Assembly: GCF_025210165.1 (NCBI RefSeq) | Contig: NZ_JAOASI010000076.1 | Coordinates: forward strand, 59,969 to 123,968 | DNA: 64,000 nt | Direction: 5' to 3' | DNA from: Tepidibacter sp. | GTDB lineage: Bacteria; Bacillota; Clostridia; Peptostreptococcales; Peptostreptococcaceae | Shown: positions 16,730 to 25,943 of the stretch, piece by piece | Layout: each line of letters opens with the position of its first letter | Position numbering within the stretch: position 1 is the first letter of the stretch | The notes under the pieces: generated by a model | Database searches by the model: none | Seen by the model: only the letters and a program-made list of their open reading frames with translations | Told to the model about the DNA's origin: nothing | Program-made: the position numbers and the translations under genes

Positions 16730-17323
16730 ATGAAAAAATTAATTGTAAAAGAAAACTACTCAAAGGAAAATTTAAAGTGTGTATATAACGACTTATATTC
16801 TCAGTTTGAAAAAAGTGAAGTAAAGGATAAAGAGCAGTTTGATATATTGTTTGAAAATGATAATTATAAGCTTTTATTGTGTTATGATGGAAAAAAATTA
16901 ATAGGTTATATTATAGTTTACATAGATATTGAAGCTAATTTAATGTGGCTAGATTATTTAGCTGTATTAGAAAATTATCATTCAAAGGGATATGGAACAC
17001 AAATGATTAAGACATTGAAGAATTGGTATAAGAATTTAGATGGATGCATGATAGAGGTTGAAAAGGAAGATGATAAAGATATAAACACTTATAGAAGAAT
17101 AAAGTTCTATGAAAATTTAGGATGTATAAAGCTTGATATTAATTACATTCTTCCGACTAAAGAATCAGGCCTTAGTATGCATTTGTACTATCTACCTTTT
17201 AGTAAAGAGTTAATACAGATTACTAAGGCCCTAAGTGTTATAAATTCAGCACATAGTACTATTCATTCAGATATAACTCATGTAGCTGAGATATTTACTA
17301 AGATTGAGGAGTCACTATTATAG
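16730..17323 (+). CDS. GNAT family N-acetyltransferase
   Basis: 197 residues. The acetyl-CoA binding motif is seen as LAVLENYHSKGYGTQMIKTLKNWY (Q/RxxGxG/A form: HSKGYGT) near residue 85-100, preceded by LIGYIIVYIDIEANLMWLDYLAV. YENLGC is the typical C-terminal motif. The extra C-terminal 50 residues are helical. The substrate is unknown. The last 26 bases overlap the 3' end of the convergent chitinase-like gene, so there is no room for a separate terminator between them. Confidence 0.88.
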   Translation: MKKLIVKENYSKENLKCVYNDLYSQFEKSEVKDKEQFDILFENDNYKLLLCYDGKKLIGYIIVYIDIEANLMWLDYLAVLENYHSKGYGTQMIKTLKNWYKNLDGCMIEVEKEDDKDINTYRRIKFYENLGCIKLDINYILPTKESGLSMHLYYLPFSKELIQITKALSVINSAHSTIHSDITHVAEIFTKIEESLL

Positions 17324-18698
17324 TCCTACTAGAATTATGCCAAGTAGTTTTATAGTTAAAGCTTTCAAATACATATCTTAAAGGTATATAAGTTCTATTA
17401 CCCTTTATTATAGCCTTTGTATCCATTTGAATTTTTTGACCGTTTAAATGAATATAGTCTTTGTTTATTGGTATTCTTAAATCAGTATTACCTTTAGTTG
17501 CATACACTACTTTATCTAAGCTATTATATGATATATCTACACCTATTGATTCAAGTGCTTTTCTTACAGGAACTAGGGTACGATTATTTTTATCTATAAA
17601 TGGAATTCCTAGGTTATCATTTTCATTAAATATTAATTCATGATTATCAACTACAAAATACACTTTTTTACTTTTTTCATCTAGAGTAAGCTTTGCTGTT
17701 TCGTTTATAACATCGTCAATACTTTTTACTAGACTTAAATCGTCTAATGTATCTTCGTTTACATCAAACAGCATAACTCCAGATGCTTTATTAAGAGCTA
17801 GTCTTGTTTTTTCTTTTACTGTGTTTATCCCGTTATAGTAATATTTTATAGAATCTATTGTAGCTGCATCCTTATATGCATTTTCTTTATCTTGCTTTAC
17901 AATATCTCTGTAAACCTTCCAAGTTGGATTTGTTGGATGAGCATAAAATGGAATACCTATTACTATTTTTTCTTTAGGAACGTCTCTGTTTAACCAATAT
18001 TCTATAGATGTATCTGCAAACCAAAATGGACTATGTTGCTTATTATTCATATCATAAGCCATTATACTTATCCAATCAAAACTTTCTAAGCATTTGGTAG
18101 TTACTGATTTTGATACTGCAGGTCCTTCTTCTTTAGACCAAGCTCCATTAAGTGCTGCTGTTAGATATTTATTTTTTTCCTTTAATTTAGAACTAAGTTC
18201 TAAAACCAGTTTTTCATAATTTAAAGAGGATTGTCCAAGGTCAGGATATTCCCAATCTATTTCTACTCCATCTAAGTTATATTCATCTACAAATTTAACT
18301 ATATTATTTACAAGAGATTCTCTTAGTTCATCTGATGCAGCTATTTTTTCAAATCTATTGTCTAGTGGAGTGTAAGCTTCATCAAACCATCCGCCAACAG
18401 CTATTAATACTTTAACGTTATTTTCATGACCTTTTTTAACTAGCTTTTTTAGTTCATCAGGTTTTTTTATTGGAACTAGAGAACCGTCCTCTTTTGGTAT
18501 TAAAAAAGCATATATTATATGAGTTAGTTTATCGTATTGAATATTTGTTTCAACCGAATCTTTGAATATGTCTGAACAGTATGCAACTACCTTAAAATTA
18601 TTTTTTTCTTGAGAAAATATGTAATTTGGATAAAATGATAAATTCAATATGCAAATTAAAGATAATATTGCACAAGAAAATCTTTTGAAAATATTCAT
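17298..18698 (-). CDS. Secreted GH18 glycoside hydrolase with copper-amine-oxidase-like domain
   Basis: 466 residues. A signal peptide covers about 1-30. The GH18 barrel spans about 33-330 with the catalytic motif DGVEIDWEYPD (DxxDxDxE form), plus ILIAVGGW-type and MAYDMNN segments. The C-terminal 120 residues (LIFNENDNLGIPFIDKNNRTLVPVRKALESIGV ... YIPLRYVFESFNYKTTW) form the copper amine oxidase N-terminal-like domain that clostridia use on surface proteins; it is not an enzyme. Likely substrates are chitin-like or peptidoglycan N-acetylglucosamine chains, such as spore or cell wall. The start has AGGTGAC upstream. Confidence 0.92.
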   Translation of the reverse strand: MNIFKRFSCAILSLICILNLSFYPNYIFSQEKNNFKVVAYCSDIFKDSVETNIQYDKLTHIIYAFLIPKEDGSLVPIKKPDELKKLVKKGHENNVKVLIAVGGWFDEAYTPLDNRFEKIAASDELRESLVNNIVKFVDEYNLDGVEIDWEYPDLGQSSLNYEKLVLELSSKLKEKNKYLTAALNGAWSKEEGPAVSKSVTTKCLESFDWISIMAYDMNNKQHSPFWFADTSIEYWLNRDVPKEKIVIGIPFYAHPTNPTWKVYRDIVKQDKENAYKDAATIDSIKYYYNGINTVKEKTRLALNKASGVMLFDVNEDTLDDLSLVKSIDDVINETAKLTLDEKSKKVYFVVDNHELIFNENDNLGIPFIDKNNRTLVPVRKALESIGVDISYNSLDKVVYATKGNTDLRIPINKDYIHLNGQKIQMDTKAIIKGNRTYIPLRYVFESFNYKTTWHNSSRTIIVTPQS

Positions 18699-18837
18699 TT
18701 TTAGTCACCTCCGAATTTAATATAGATACAATAAAAATTATATCATATACATTAAAAGTAAATGTTACAAAAGAATTACAAAATATATTGCAAATTATAA
18801 ATATATACTAAAACATTTAAATTATGGTAAAAAGTTC

Positions 18838-18865
18838 TAAAGAAATAAGTTCTATAATACGATAT
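18838..18865 (+). promoter_or_regulatory. Candidate sigma-D (motility) promoter of flagellin
   Basis: TAAA at 18838-18841, 16 bases, then TACGATAT at 18858-18865. The sigma-D/FliA consensus is TAAA-N15-CCGATAT, so the fit is good, and it lies about 40 bases before the flagellin start. Confidence 0.6.
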
Positions 18866-18905
18866 ATATATAATAGTAACTTACTATAGGAAAGAAGGAT
18901 ATATT

Positions 18906-19736
18906 ATGCTAGGTTTTAATTCTATAGGGATGAGAATGATAAATCATATGAATTATTTAAATTCAAGAAATTCTGTATTAATGGAGAGATTGAGCACTGG
19001 AAAAAGAATAAATAGAGCAGCTGATGATCCAGCTGGGCTTGCTATTTCTGAAAAGATGAAGGCACAAATAAGGGGTCTTAGCATGGCTCAAAGAAATGTT
19101 CAAGATGGAATTTCTATGATACAAACAGCTGAGGGAGCAATGAGTGAAGTTCATAATATGCTTCAAAGAATGGATGAATTAGCAGTTCAAGCTTCAAATG
19201 GAACGTATACAGATAAAGATAGAGAAAATCTAGATTCAGAGTTCCAACAATTAAAGGATGCAATTACAGAAATATCAAAAGGTACAGAATTTAATAATAA
19301 AAAGCTTATTGATGGATCACAAAAAAGTGAAGGGATTACGCTACAGGTAGGCCAAAATGCAGGAGCTTCTTTAAAAGTAAAGATGGGAGATTTGTCAGAA
19401 ATAGGGCTTAATATAGATGAGATTGATATATCCAATCAGCAAAATGCACAAGATGCGATAGAAAAAGTAAAAACAGCTGTTAAAAGTGTATCTAGAGAAA
19501 GGTCTTCTTTAGGGGCTATGCAAAATAGACTTGAGCATATTTTAAATAACCTAAGCAACTACGAAGAAAACTTAACAGCAGCATATAGCCGTATAACTGA
19601 TGCTGATATGGCTAAAACTATGATGGAGTATACTAAAAACCAAATATTGATGCAGGTATCCCAAGCTATGCTAGCTCAACATATGAAGATGGAAAAAGAA
19701 AGAATGCTAGGATTGCTTAGAGTTTTAGATGCTTAA
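18906..19736 (+). CDS. Flagellin
   Basis: 276 residues, a short flagellin with only the conserved D0/D1 ends. The N-terminal domain has LSTGKRINRAADDPAGLAISEKMKAQIRGL and the C-terminal domain ITDADMAKTMMEYTKNQILMQVSQAMLAQ. The variable D2/D3 region is essentially missing. It forms the filament after export through the flagellar apparatus. It stands alone with no other flagellar gene nearby, between convergent unrelated genes, so it may be an extra filament gene. A sigma-D-type promoter lies upstream. AAGAAGGA provides the ribosome site. Confidence 0.95.
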   Translation: MLGFNSIGMRMINHMNYLNSRNSVLMERLSTGKRINRAADDPAGLAISEKMKAQIRGLSMAQRNVQDGISMIQTAEGAMSEVHNMLQRMDELAVQASNGTYTDKDRENLDSEFQQLKDAITEISKGTEFNNKKLIDGSQKSEGITLQVGQNAGASLKVKMGDLSEIGLNIDEIDISNQQNAQDAIEKVKTAVKSVSRERSSLGAMQNRLEHILNNLSNYEENLTAAYSRITDADMAKTMMEYTKNQILMQVSQAMLAQHMKMEKERMLGLLRVLDA

Positions 19737-19750
19737 ATTATACTTATTCA

Positions 19751-20794
19751 TTATAAAAAAGTAAGTTGTTCTATTTTTTTGTCTGATAGATTGGATACAC
19801 TAAGTCCTATAAGCCTTATATCATCGTTTATATTTATTTCTTTTAATAAGTTGCATGCTATAGAGTATATTTCATCATAAGAATCTGTGTAGTGATGAAT
19901 TGTTTTACTTTTTGTGTGACTAAAAAAGTCTGATGTCTTTATCTTAATTGTTATAGTCTTAGATAGTATATATTGTTTTTTTAATGTATATGATATGTCT
20001 TTGCTAAATAATGACAAGAAGTGCATAAGATATTCTATGTCGTCTGTATTTGATGAAAGAGTAGTTTCTCTTCCTAAAGATTTTGTTCGGCGATTAGGAT
20101 GAACAGGTCTATTGTCTATACCTAAGAGTCGATTATAAAGTTCCCAAGACTGGTTTTTGAATAAATCTATAAAGTAATCTTTTGGAAGCTTTAATAAATC
20201 ATTCACTGTATATACCCCTATGTTGTTTAGCTTATCTATTGATTTTTTCCCTATTCCATATACTATTTTTATAGAAAGTGGTTTTAGTATTTCTGGGACC
20301 ATTTCTTCATTTATGACCTTAATTCCATTTGGTTTATTCCAATCTGAGGCAAGCTTTGCTAAAAATTTATTGTGAGATATTCCAACTGATATAGTAAGTC
20401 TTGTTTTTTTAAAAACTTCACTTTTTATATAATGTCCTATGTCAATTGGAGAAGTAGTTATATTAGATACGTCAAGATAAGCCTCATCTATTGATAATGG
20501 TTCTACTATGTCTGTTACATTATATAGAATATCAAATACTTGATTAGAAACTTCCTTATATCTCCAATACCTAACTGGTAAAAATATACCATTAGGACAC
20601 TTTTTAGCAGCAATAAATCCTGGCATAGCAGATTTAACACCATATTTTCTAGCTTCATAAGAACATGTGCAAACAACTCCTTTACTAGTTCTACCTCCAA
20701 CTATTACTGGTTTACCCTTAAGAGAAGGATTATCTACTTGTTCTACACTGGCAAAAAAAGCGTCCATATCTACATGTATTATTTTACGACTCAT
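19751..20794 (-). CDS. dinB: DNA polymerase IV
   Basis: 347 residues, the usual Y-family length. The palm carries IIHVDMDAFFASVEQ at the N-terminus and LSIDEAYLDVS near residue 100, which together give the metal-binding acidic residues. VYGIGKKSIDKLNNIG is the helix-hairpin-helix of the thumb. The C-terminal little-finger domain is present (SLGRETTLSSNT onward). The last residues IEQLTFL resemble the start of a clamp-binding QLxLF-type motif. It does error-prone bypass synthesis. The start has GGTGATT upstream. Confidence 0.96.
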   Translation of the reverse strand: MSRKIIHVDMDAFFASVEQVDNPSLKGKPVIVGGRTSKGVVCTCSYEARKYGVKSAMPGFIAAKKCPNGIFLPVRYWRYKEVSNQVFDILYNVTDIVEPLSIDEAYLDVSNITTSPIDIGHYIKSEVFKKTRLTISVGISHNKFLAKLASDWNKPNGIKVINEEMVPEILKPLSIKIVYGIGKKSIDKLNNIGVYTVNDLLKLPKDYFIDLFKNQSWELYNRLLGIDNRPVHPNRRTKSLGRETTLSSNTDDIEYLMHFLSLFSKDISYTLKKQYILSKTITIKIKTSDFFSHTKSKTIHHYTDSYDEIYSIACNLLKEININDDIRLIGLSVSNLSDKKIEQLTFL

Positions 20795-20946
20795 ACAATC
20801 ACCTACTTGTTATAAAATAAGAACATAAGTTCTGGACTATTATATCATATTTATATAAAAAGCACTATGCATTAAATAATCTACACATATAATGAAAATT
20901 ATGGTAATATTTAGAGGTATACAAATTATAAGAGGAGGTAAATGGT

Positions 20947-22023
20947 ATGAACAATAAAAGACTTGAAAAAGTATTAAAAAAAATGGAATATAAAAATATA
21001 CCTCAAATGTTAGTATCAGATCCAGCTGCTATATTTTATTTAACAGGAAAATGGTTTCACCCAGGAGAAAGATTACTAGCTTTATATATAAATACGAGTG
21101 GAGAAAACAAGTTATTTGTAAATGAATTATTCCCTGTAAATGAAAATCTAGGGGTTGAAATAGTTTGGTATAATGATACTCAAGATGGAGTGGAGATTAT
21201 ATCAAAGTATGTAGATAAAACAAATACTATTGGTGTAGATAAAAACTGGCCAGCTCGCTTCTTATTAAGACTTATGGAACTTGAAGGTGGAAGCAAATTT
21301 GTAAATGGTTCTATGATTTTAGATAGAGTTAGAATGTGTAAAGACGATGAAGAAAAGAATTTAATGAGAGAGGCATCTAGACTTAATGATATAGCTGTTG
21401 AAAGAATGATAGAATCTGTATCAAATAATTTATCTGAGAAGAAAATGGCTGATTTATTAAATAATATATATGAAGAAATAGGAGCTGATGGATTTTCTTT
21501 TGATCCTATTATAGCTTATGGAGAAAATGCAGCTAATCCTCACCATGAACCATCTAATACTATTATTAAAGAAGGAGATAGTATAATTATAGATATTGGA
21601 TGTGTTAAAGATTCATATTGTTCAGATATGACAAGAACTGTATTTTATAAATCTGTATCTGATAAGGCTAAAGAAGTATATAATACTGTTTTAGAGGCAA
21701 ATAAAAAGGCTATATCAATAGTTAAGCCTGGTATTAAATTTAGTGAAATAGATTTAGCTGCTAGAAATTATATAGAAGATAAAGGCTATGGAAAGTATTT
21801 TACACATAGAACAGGACATTCAATAGGCATAGAGGTACATGACTTTGGTGATGTTTCATCTGTTAATAATGATGAAGTAGCACCTGGAATGATATTTTCA
21901 ATAGAGCCAGGTATATATATACCTGGAGAGGTTGGAGTTAGAATAGAAGATTTAGTACTTGTTACTGAAGATGGATGTGAAGTTCTTAATAAATATAGTA
22001 AGGATCTTAAGGTAATAGGATAA
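20947..22023 (+). CDS. M24 family Xaa-Pro aminopeptidase-like protein
   Basis: 358 residues: an N-terminal creatinase-like domain of about 125 residues, then the pita-bread fold. Metal ligands are visible as IIDIGCVKDSYCSDMTRT (both Asp), HRTGHSIGIEVHD (His), IEPGIY (Glu) and VRIEDLVLV (Glu). It removes N-terminal residues before proline in the cytoplasm. AGGAGGT lies eight to ten bases upstream. It is monocistronic, with a bidirectional terminator after it. Confidence 0.94.
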   Translation: MNNKRLEKVLKKMEYKNIPQMLVSDPAAIFYLTGKWFHPGERLLALYINTSGENKLFVNELFPVNENLGVEIVWYNDTQDGVEIISKYVDKTNTIGVDKNWPARFLLRLMELEGGSKFVNGSMILDRVRMCKDDEEKNLMREASRLNDIAVERMIESVSNNLSEKKMADLLNNIYEEIGADGFSFDPIIAYGENAANPHHEPSNTIIKEGDSIIIDIGCVKDSYCSDMTRTVFYKSVSDKAKEVYNTVLEANKKAISIVKPGIKFSEIDLAARNYIEDKGYGKYFTHRTGHSIGIEVHDFGDVSSVNNDEVAPGMIFSIEPGIYIPGEVGVRIEDLVLVTEDGCEVLNKYSKDLKVIG

Positions 22024-22045
22024 AAAAATAGAGATTAAATTAAAA

Positions 22046-22083
22046 ATAACGCTTTATGCTGTGGCATAAAGTGTTATTTTTTG
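22046..22083. terminator. Bidirectional terminator between the M24 peptidase and GH73 genes
   Basis: AAATAACGCTTTATGC pairs with GCATAAAGTGTTATTT, flanked by T and A runs. It overlaps the last codons of the convergent GH73 gene. Confidence 0.82.
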
Positions 22084-22655
22084 TCATACTTATATAATTC
22101 ATATTTTTCTATTATTGATATAAGCTTTTGAGGATAATTTGGATCGGTAGAATAACCACATGCATAAAGTGCAATGGCCTGTTCTTTATAATCCTTACAT
22201 TGTTTTAGTGCTTCGTATCGTTTAGCCTTTCCTAGTAAGTCCGTATAGTCCTCAACGGATTTTGAATATGAATCATAAGATCTAAAACTTTGAACTACTT
22301 CTATTTTTTTATTGTTTACAAATTCATTAGTTACAAAATCTACCTTACTTTTATAGTTTTTGCCTGCCTTTATTCCGAATAAGTTTTTTCCGTCTTGAGT
22401 TAATTTGGATTTTCCCCAGTTGCTCTCAAGAATTGCTTGTGCAATTGTGATGCTTGGATATATATTGTATTTTTTATAACCATAGTGTGACTTTGAATAT
22501 ATAAGATGTATAAATTCATCTTTTGTCTTGAAATTTTCATTAGATAAATCGGGTAATGGTGTTGATAATTTAAATAAAAATAGTATTAACATAGAACTTA
22601 AAATAAAAAAAAATGCAGATGCAACAATAAAGACTATACTTGTTTTATTTTTCAT
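22074..22655 (-). CDS. Membrane-anchored GH73 endo-beta-N-acetylglucosaminidase
   Basis: 193 residues. One N-terminal membrane segment (FIVASAFFFILSSMLILFLF) holds a single GH73 domain outside the cell. YPSITIAQAILESNWGKSKL contains the catalytic glutamate (LESNWG), and NLFGIKAG and SYSKSVEDYTDLL are the other conserved blocks. It cleaves the glycan chain of peptidoglycan, probably in growth or separation. No binding modules are attached. It lies next to a DUF523/DUF1722 gene on the same strand, with a 77-base gap. Confidence 0.92.
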   Translation of the reverse strand: MKNKTSIVFIVASAFFFILSSMLILFLFKLSTPLPDLSNENFKTKDEFIHLIYSKSHYGYKKYNIYPSITIAQAILESNWGKSKLTQDGKNLFGIKAGKNYKSKVDFVTNEFVNNKKIEVVQSFRSYDSYSKSVEDYTDLLGKAKRYEALKQCKDYKEQAIALYACGYSTDPNYPQKLISIIEKYELYKYDKK

Positions 22656-22732
22656 TCGAATCTCCCTTTTAATAATAATATATATATAATTATATATTAT
22701 TAAAAGGCTTAATAAAATAATAAATAGTCATA

Positions 22733-23710
22733 TTAAATCATTTTTCCAGAATCTCTAGTTTGTATTAACTCACTAGGGAAAGGTTCGAATATAGTTTGAT
22801 CACGTAAATACTCGTTTTCAAATCTCATAACCCACGAATGTATCATTGTTAATGGTACACAAAATGGAATTTTCTTATCGTTATATTTTTCTAATGTTTC
22901 TAAGAAAAAAGCCTTTTCGCTTGACGATAGATACTTTGAAAAATATCCAAATAAATGGAGCAGCATATTAATATTTCTATTTGGCTTAGATGATATGGAC
23001 AAAGCCTTATTAAGATATATTTCATATTCGTGTATTATATCAGATATATCTTTTGACTGAGTATTAGCAGTTAACTTTCCCATTTTTTTTAAATATCCAG
23101 GGCTGTGAGCCATTAAAAGATATTTATTTTTACTTTGAAAATCTATAAGAGATTTCATACTATTATGTTTCTGGACATTCTTAAACTCTGATTTTGTAAA
23201 TATCTTTGTTAAAAAATGTTCTCTTATGTTAAAATTGGTAAGTCTTCCATCGTCCTCAACTACTGCATCTGGGAAGTATTCATAGACTTTACTTGCAAAT
23301 AATCCGACACCTTTTTTTGGAAGAGAGGGGGATTTTCCATGAGACTTATAAACTTTAACATCTTTTACACCACAAGATGGAGAGCGACTTTTTAAAATAA
23401 ATCCATCTATATCATTATCACAGAGATTTTTTAAGAAGGAATGAGAGAAGGTATCCATTTTCTCAGTTAAATCATCTCCATTTTTAGAAAAAACCAAATC
23501 AAAATTATCTGTATTATCTTTTGAAATTAGGCGTAAGGTATCTCTAGGAGTAGAAAGACCTATACTTGTTTCAGGGCATACCGTGATAAAATTAACATAA
23601 GATTGTAGAGTTTTTATAAAATCGTTATTTATTTTAGATCCATCATATCTACAATTATCATGCTCTATACATTTACTCAGTATAATATTAGGAGTTGTAA
23701 AATCTCTCAT
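22733..23710 (-). CDS. DUF523 + DUF1722 (YbgA-like) protein
   Basis: 325 residues. The N-terminal half is DUF523, with CPETSIGLSTPRDTLRLI and SPSCGVKDVKVYKSHG, two conserved cysteine sites. The C-terminal half is DUF1722 (FLTKIFTKSEFKN, LLMAHSPGYLKKMGKL). This two-domain form is common in bacteria. Cysteine chemistry or tRNA thiolation-like roles have been suggested for DUF523, without proof. The start lies at the end of an AT-rich intergenic region with AAAGGAGC as ribosome site. Confidence 0.9.
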   Translation of the reverse strand: MRDFTTPNIILSKCIEHDNCRYDGSKINNDFIKTLQSYVNFITVCPETSIGLSTPRDTLRLISKDNTDNFDLVFSKNGDDLTEKMDTFSHSFLKNLCDNDIDGFILKSRSPSCGVKDVKVYKSHGKSPSLPKKGVGLFASKVYEYFPDAVVEDDGRLTNFNIREHFLTKIFTKSEFKNVQKHNSMKSLIDFQSKNKYLLMAHSPGYLKKMGKLTANTQSKDISDIIHEYEIYLNKALSISSKPNRNINMLLHLFGYFSKYLSSSEKAFFLETLEKYNDKKIPFCVPLTMIHSWVMRFENEYLRDQTIFEPFPSELIQTRDSGKMI

Positions 23711-23876
23711 AAAAATGCTCCTTTCATATTTTAATGGATATACTTATTATGGTTTGTATTTTTTGAGAATATATTTATATTAATGCAAATTAATAAATAA
23801 TGTTATATAATTTTATAATAAATAATTAAAATGAGTCAATATCTATTTAATATCAAATTATTGAGGGGAGAAAAAA

Positions 23877-24920
23877 ATGTTTATAAAATTTACTTTAAGG
23901 ATATCTATATTATTAACAAGTTTAATTGTATTATTTCTATTATTAGTTGTAATTACAGATTATAGACCAGATGAAATTAGTTTTATTGAAATTAATGATA
24001 ATAAAGAAGAGATAGTAAAGTTAGATAATACTATGAGTATAACTACATTTAATATTGGGTTTGGAGGGCTTGATAAAAACCAAGATTTTTTTATGGATGA
24101 AGGTAAAATGTCAAGATCATATAGCAAGGAAAAAACTTATGAGAATGTAGAAGGAGTATCAGATTATTTAAAAGGCAAAAATTCTGATTTTTGTTTTGTT
24201 CAAGAAATAGATGAAAAAGCTACTAGAACATATTATATAAATGAGTACGAAAAAATAAAGGAAAAACTTTATAAATATAGTAATTCGTATGCTTATAACT
24301 ACAAAGTTTTGTGGATACCTGTACCTGTTAAAAAGCCTCATGGATATGTAAAGGCTGGTCTTTCTACTTTTTCGAAATATGATATAAGTAAGGCGACTAG
24401 GTATCAATTACCAGGTAAGGAATCTTTTTTAAGACAGCTATTTTTATTAGATAGATGCTTTATAGAAAGCAGACTTAAAGTAGATGATTCTGATAAAGAA
24501 CTTGTATTAATAAATGTTCACTTATCAGCTTATGATAAGGGAGGACTTATAAGAAAGCAACAATTATCTTATCTGAAAGAACATATACAAAACGAGTACG
24601 ATAAAGGAAACTATGTTTTAGTAGGAGGAGATTGGAATCATAAAATAGGTAAGACGAATTTTAAAAGTGAGGTAGAAGCTAGGTGGTTACAGGAAATGCC
24701 TAGTGATTTTAAACCAGAGACTTTTAAATGGTCAATTGACCCTCTTACTCCAACTGTAAGAAGTCTGGATTCTCCTTATAAAGAAGGATATAACTTTGTT
24801 GAAACTATAGATGGATTTTTGGTTTCTGATAATATAGAGGTATTAGATGTAAAGGGAGATGATTTACGATTTGAACACAGCGATCATAACCCTGTGACTA
24901 TGGAATTTAAGTTAAAGTAA
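23877..24920 (+). CDS. Membrane-anchored endonuclease/exonuclease/phosphatase family protein
   Basis: 347 residues with one N-terminal membrane helix (about 5-27), so the catalytic domain is probably outside the membrane. EEP motifs: TTFNIGFGGLD at the start of the fold, FVQEID (Glu metal ligand), INVHLSAYD, GGDWNH (Asp/Asn) and HSDHNPV at the C-terminus (His-Asp). Members cleave nucleic acids, sphingomyelin or inositol phosphates. The absence of DNA-binding insertions and the anchoring favour a phosphodiesterase on lipid or extracellular substrate, but this is a guess. Confidence 0.87.
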   Translation: MFIKFTLRISILLTSLIVLFLLLVVITDYRPDEISFIEINDNKEEIVKLDNTMSITTFNIGFGGLDKNQDFFMDEGKMSRSYSKEKTYENVEGVSDYLKGKNSDFCFVQEIDEKATRTYYINEYEKIKEKLYKYSNSYAYNYKVLWIPVPVKKPHGYVKAGLSTFSKYDISKATRYQLPGKESFLRQLFLLDRCFIESRLKVDDSDKELVLINVHLSAYDKGGLIRKQQLSYLKEHIQNEYDKGNYVLVGGDWNHKIGKTNFKSEVEARWLQEMPSDFKPETFKWSIDPLTPTVRSLDSPYKEGYNFVETIDGFLVSDNIEVLDVKGDDLRFEHSDHNPVTMEFKLK

Positions 24921-24957
24921 AAATTCGCTTAGAAATAAAAAGTTTAGGGATGATATT

Positions 24958-25878
24958 ATGCTTGAGGAATTTAAGGTTAAGGGCAATGATGGTGTATATA
25001 TTACTGTTCACAAGTGGGCAAATGTAGAAAATCCAGTAGGATGTGTTTTAATACTTCACGGTATGGCTGAGCATTCATTAAGATATGATGAATTTAGTAG
25101 GGTATTAAATGAAAATGGATACATTGTATATGCTAGTGATCATAGAGGGCATGGAAAAACAGGAATAGAACACAATCAAATAGGTCATTTTTGTGAAAAT
25201 GGATGGGATAATATAATAAGTGATATAAAAAATATAATAGGTTATATAAAAAAAGAAAATAATAAGCCTATTATATTATTTGGACATAGCATGGGATCCT
25301 TATTAGCAAGAACTTGTATTCAAGAATTTTCAAATGAATTTAGAGCTGTTATTTTATCTGGAACAACAACAGGTGGAAATTTTTTAAAAAGAAATATGGG
25401 ATATATTATATCTAAAATATATGCAGGTATATATGGGTATAATAAAAAAGCAGAGTTTGTGGATAAATTAACTTTTGGAAATTACAACAAATACTTTTAT
25501 CCTAACAAAACAGAGTTTGATTGGTTATCATCTGATAAAGATAAGGTAGATGAATATGTTAAAGATACTTTATGTGGATTTGTATGCAGTGCAGGATTGT
25601 ATGTTAATTTGCTAAAAGGAGTTAAATTAACTATAAATAAAAACAATATAAATAAAATATCTAAAAAATTGCCTATATTAATAATATCAGGAGATAAGGA
25701 TATGGTTGGATCAAATTCAAACGATGTATCTAAGCTATATAATATCTATAAAAAAGCAGGTATTAAAAATGTAGAGTTGAAGATATATATAAATGGAAGA
25801 CATGAAATTTTAAATGAACTAAATAGACAGGAAGTATATAAAGCTATAGTTAAATGGATAGAAAATTTAAAGTATTGA
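24958..25878 (+). CDS. Alpha/beta hydrolase, monoacylglycerol lipase-like
   Basis: 306 residues. The oxyanion segment LILHGMAEHSLRYDEF and YASDHRGHGKTG are typical of monoglyceride lipase/lysophospholipase L2-like hydrolases. The nucleophile elbow is LFGHSMGSLLART; the acid is probably the Asp in ISGDKDMVG, and the histidine lies in NGRHEILNE. It is cytoplasmic, with no signal. It starts 37 bases after the EEP-protein gene and may share its transcript, which would fit a lipid-turnover pair. Substrate unknown. Confidence 0.92.
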   Translation: MLEEFKVKGNDGVYITVHKWANVENPVGCVLILHGMAEHSLRYDEFSRVLNENGYIVYASDHRGHGKTGIEHNQIGHFCENGWDNIISDIKNIIGYIKKENNKPIILFGHSMGSLLARTCIQEFSNEFRAVILSGTTTGGNFLKRNMGYIISKIYAGIYGYNKKAEFVDKLTFGNYNKYFYPNKTEFDWLSSDKDKVDEYVKDTLCGFVCSAGLYVNLLKGVKLTINKNNINKISKKLPILIISGDKDMVGSNSNDVSKLYNIYKKAGIKNVELKIYINGRHEILNELNRQEVYKAIVKWIENLKY

Positions 25879-25943
25879 TAGATAAAAATATATATTATAA
25901 AATATAATTATTATTTTAGTATTAGTTATGGAGATGATTTGAT

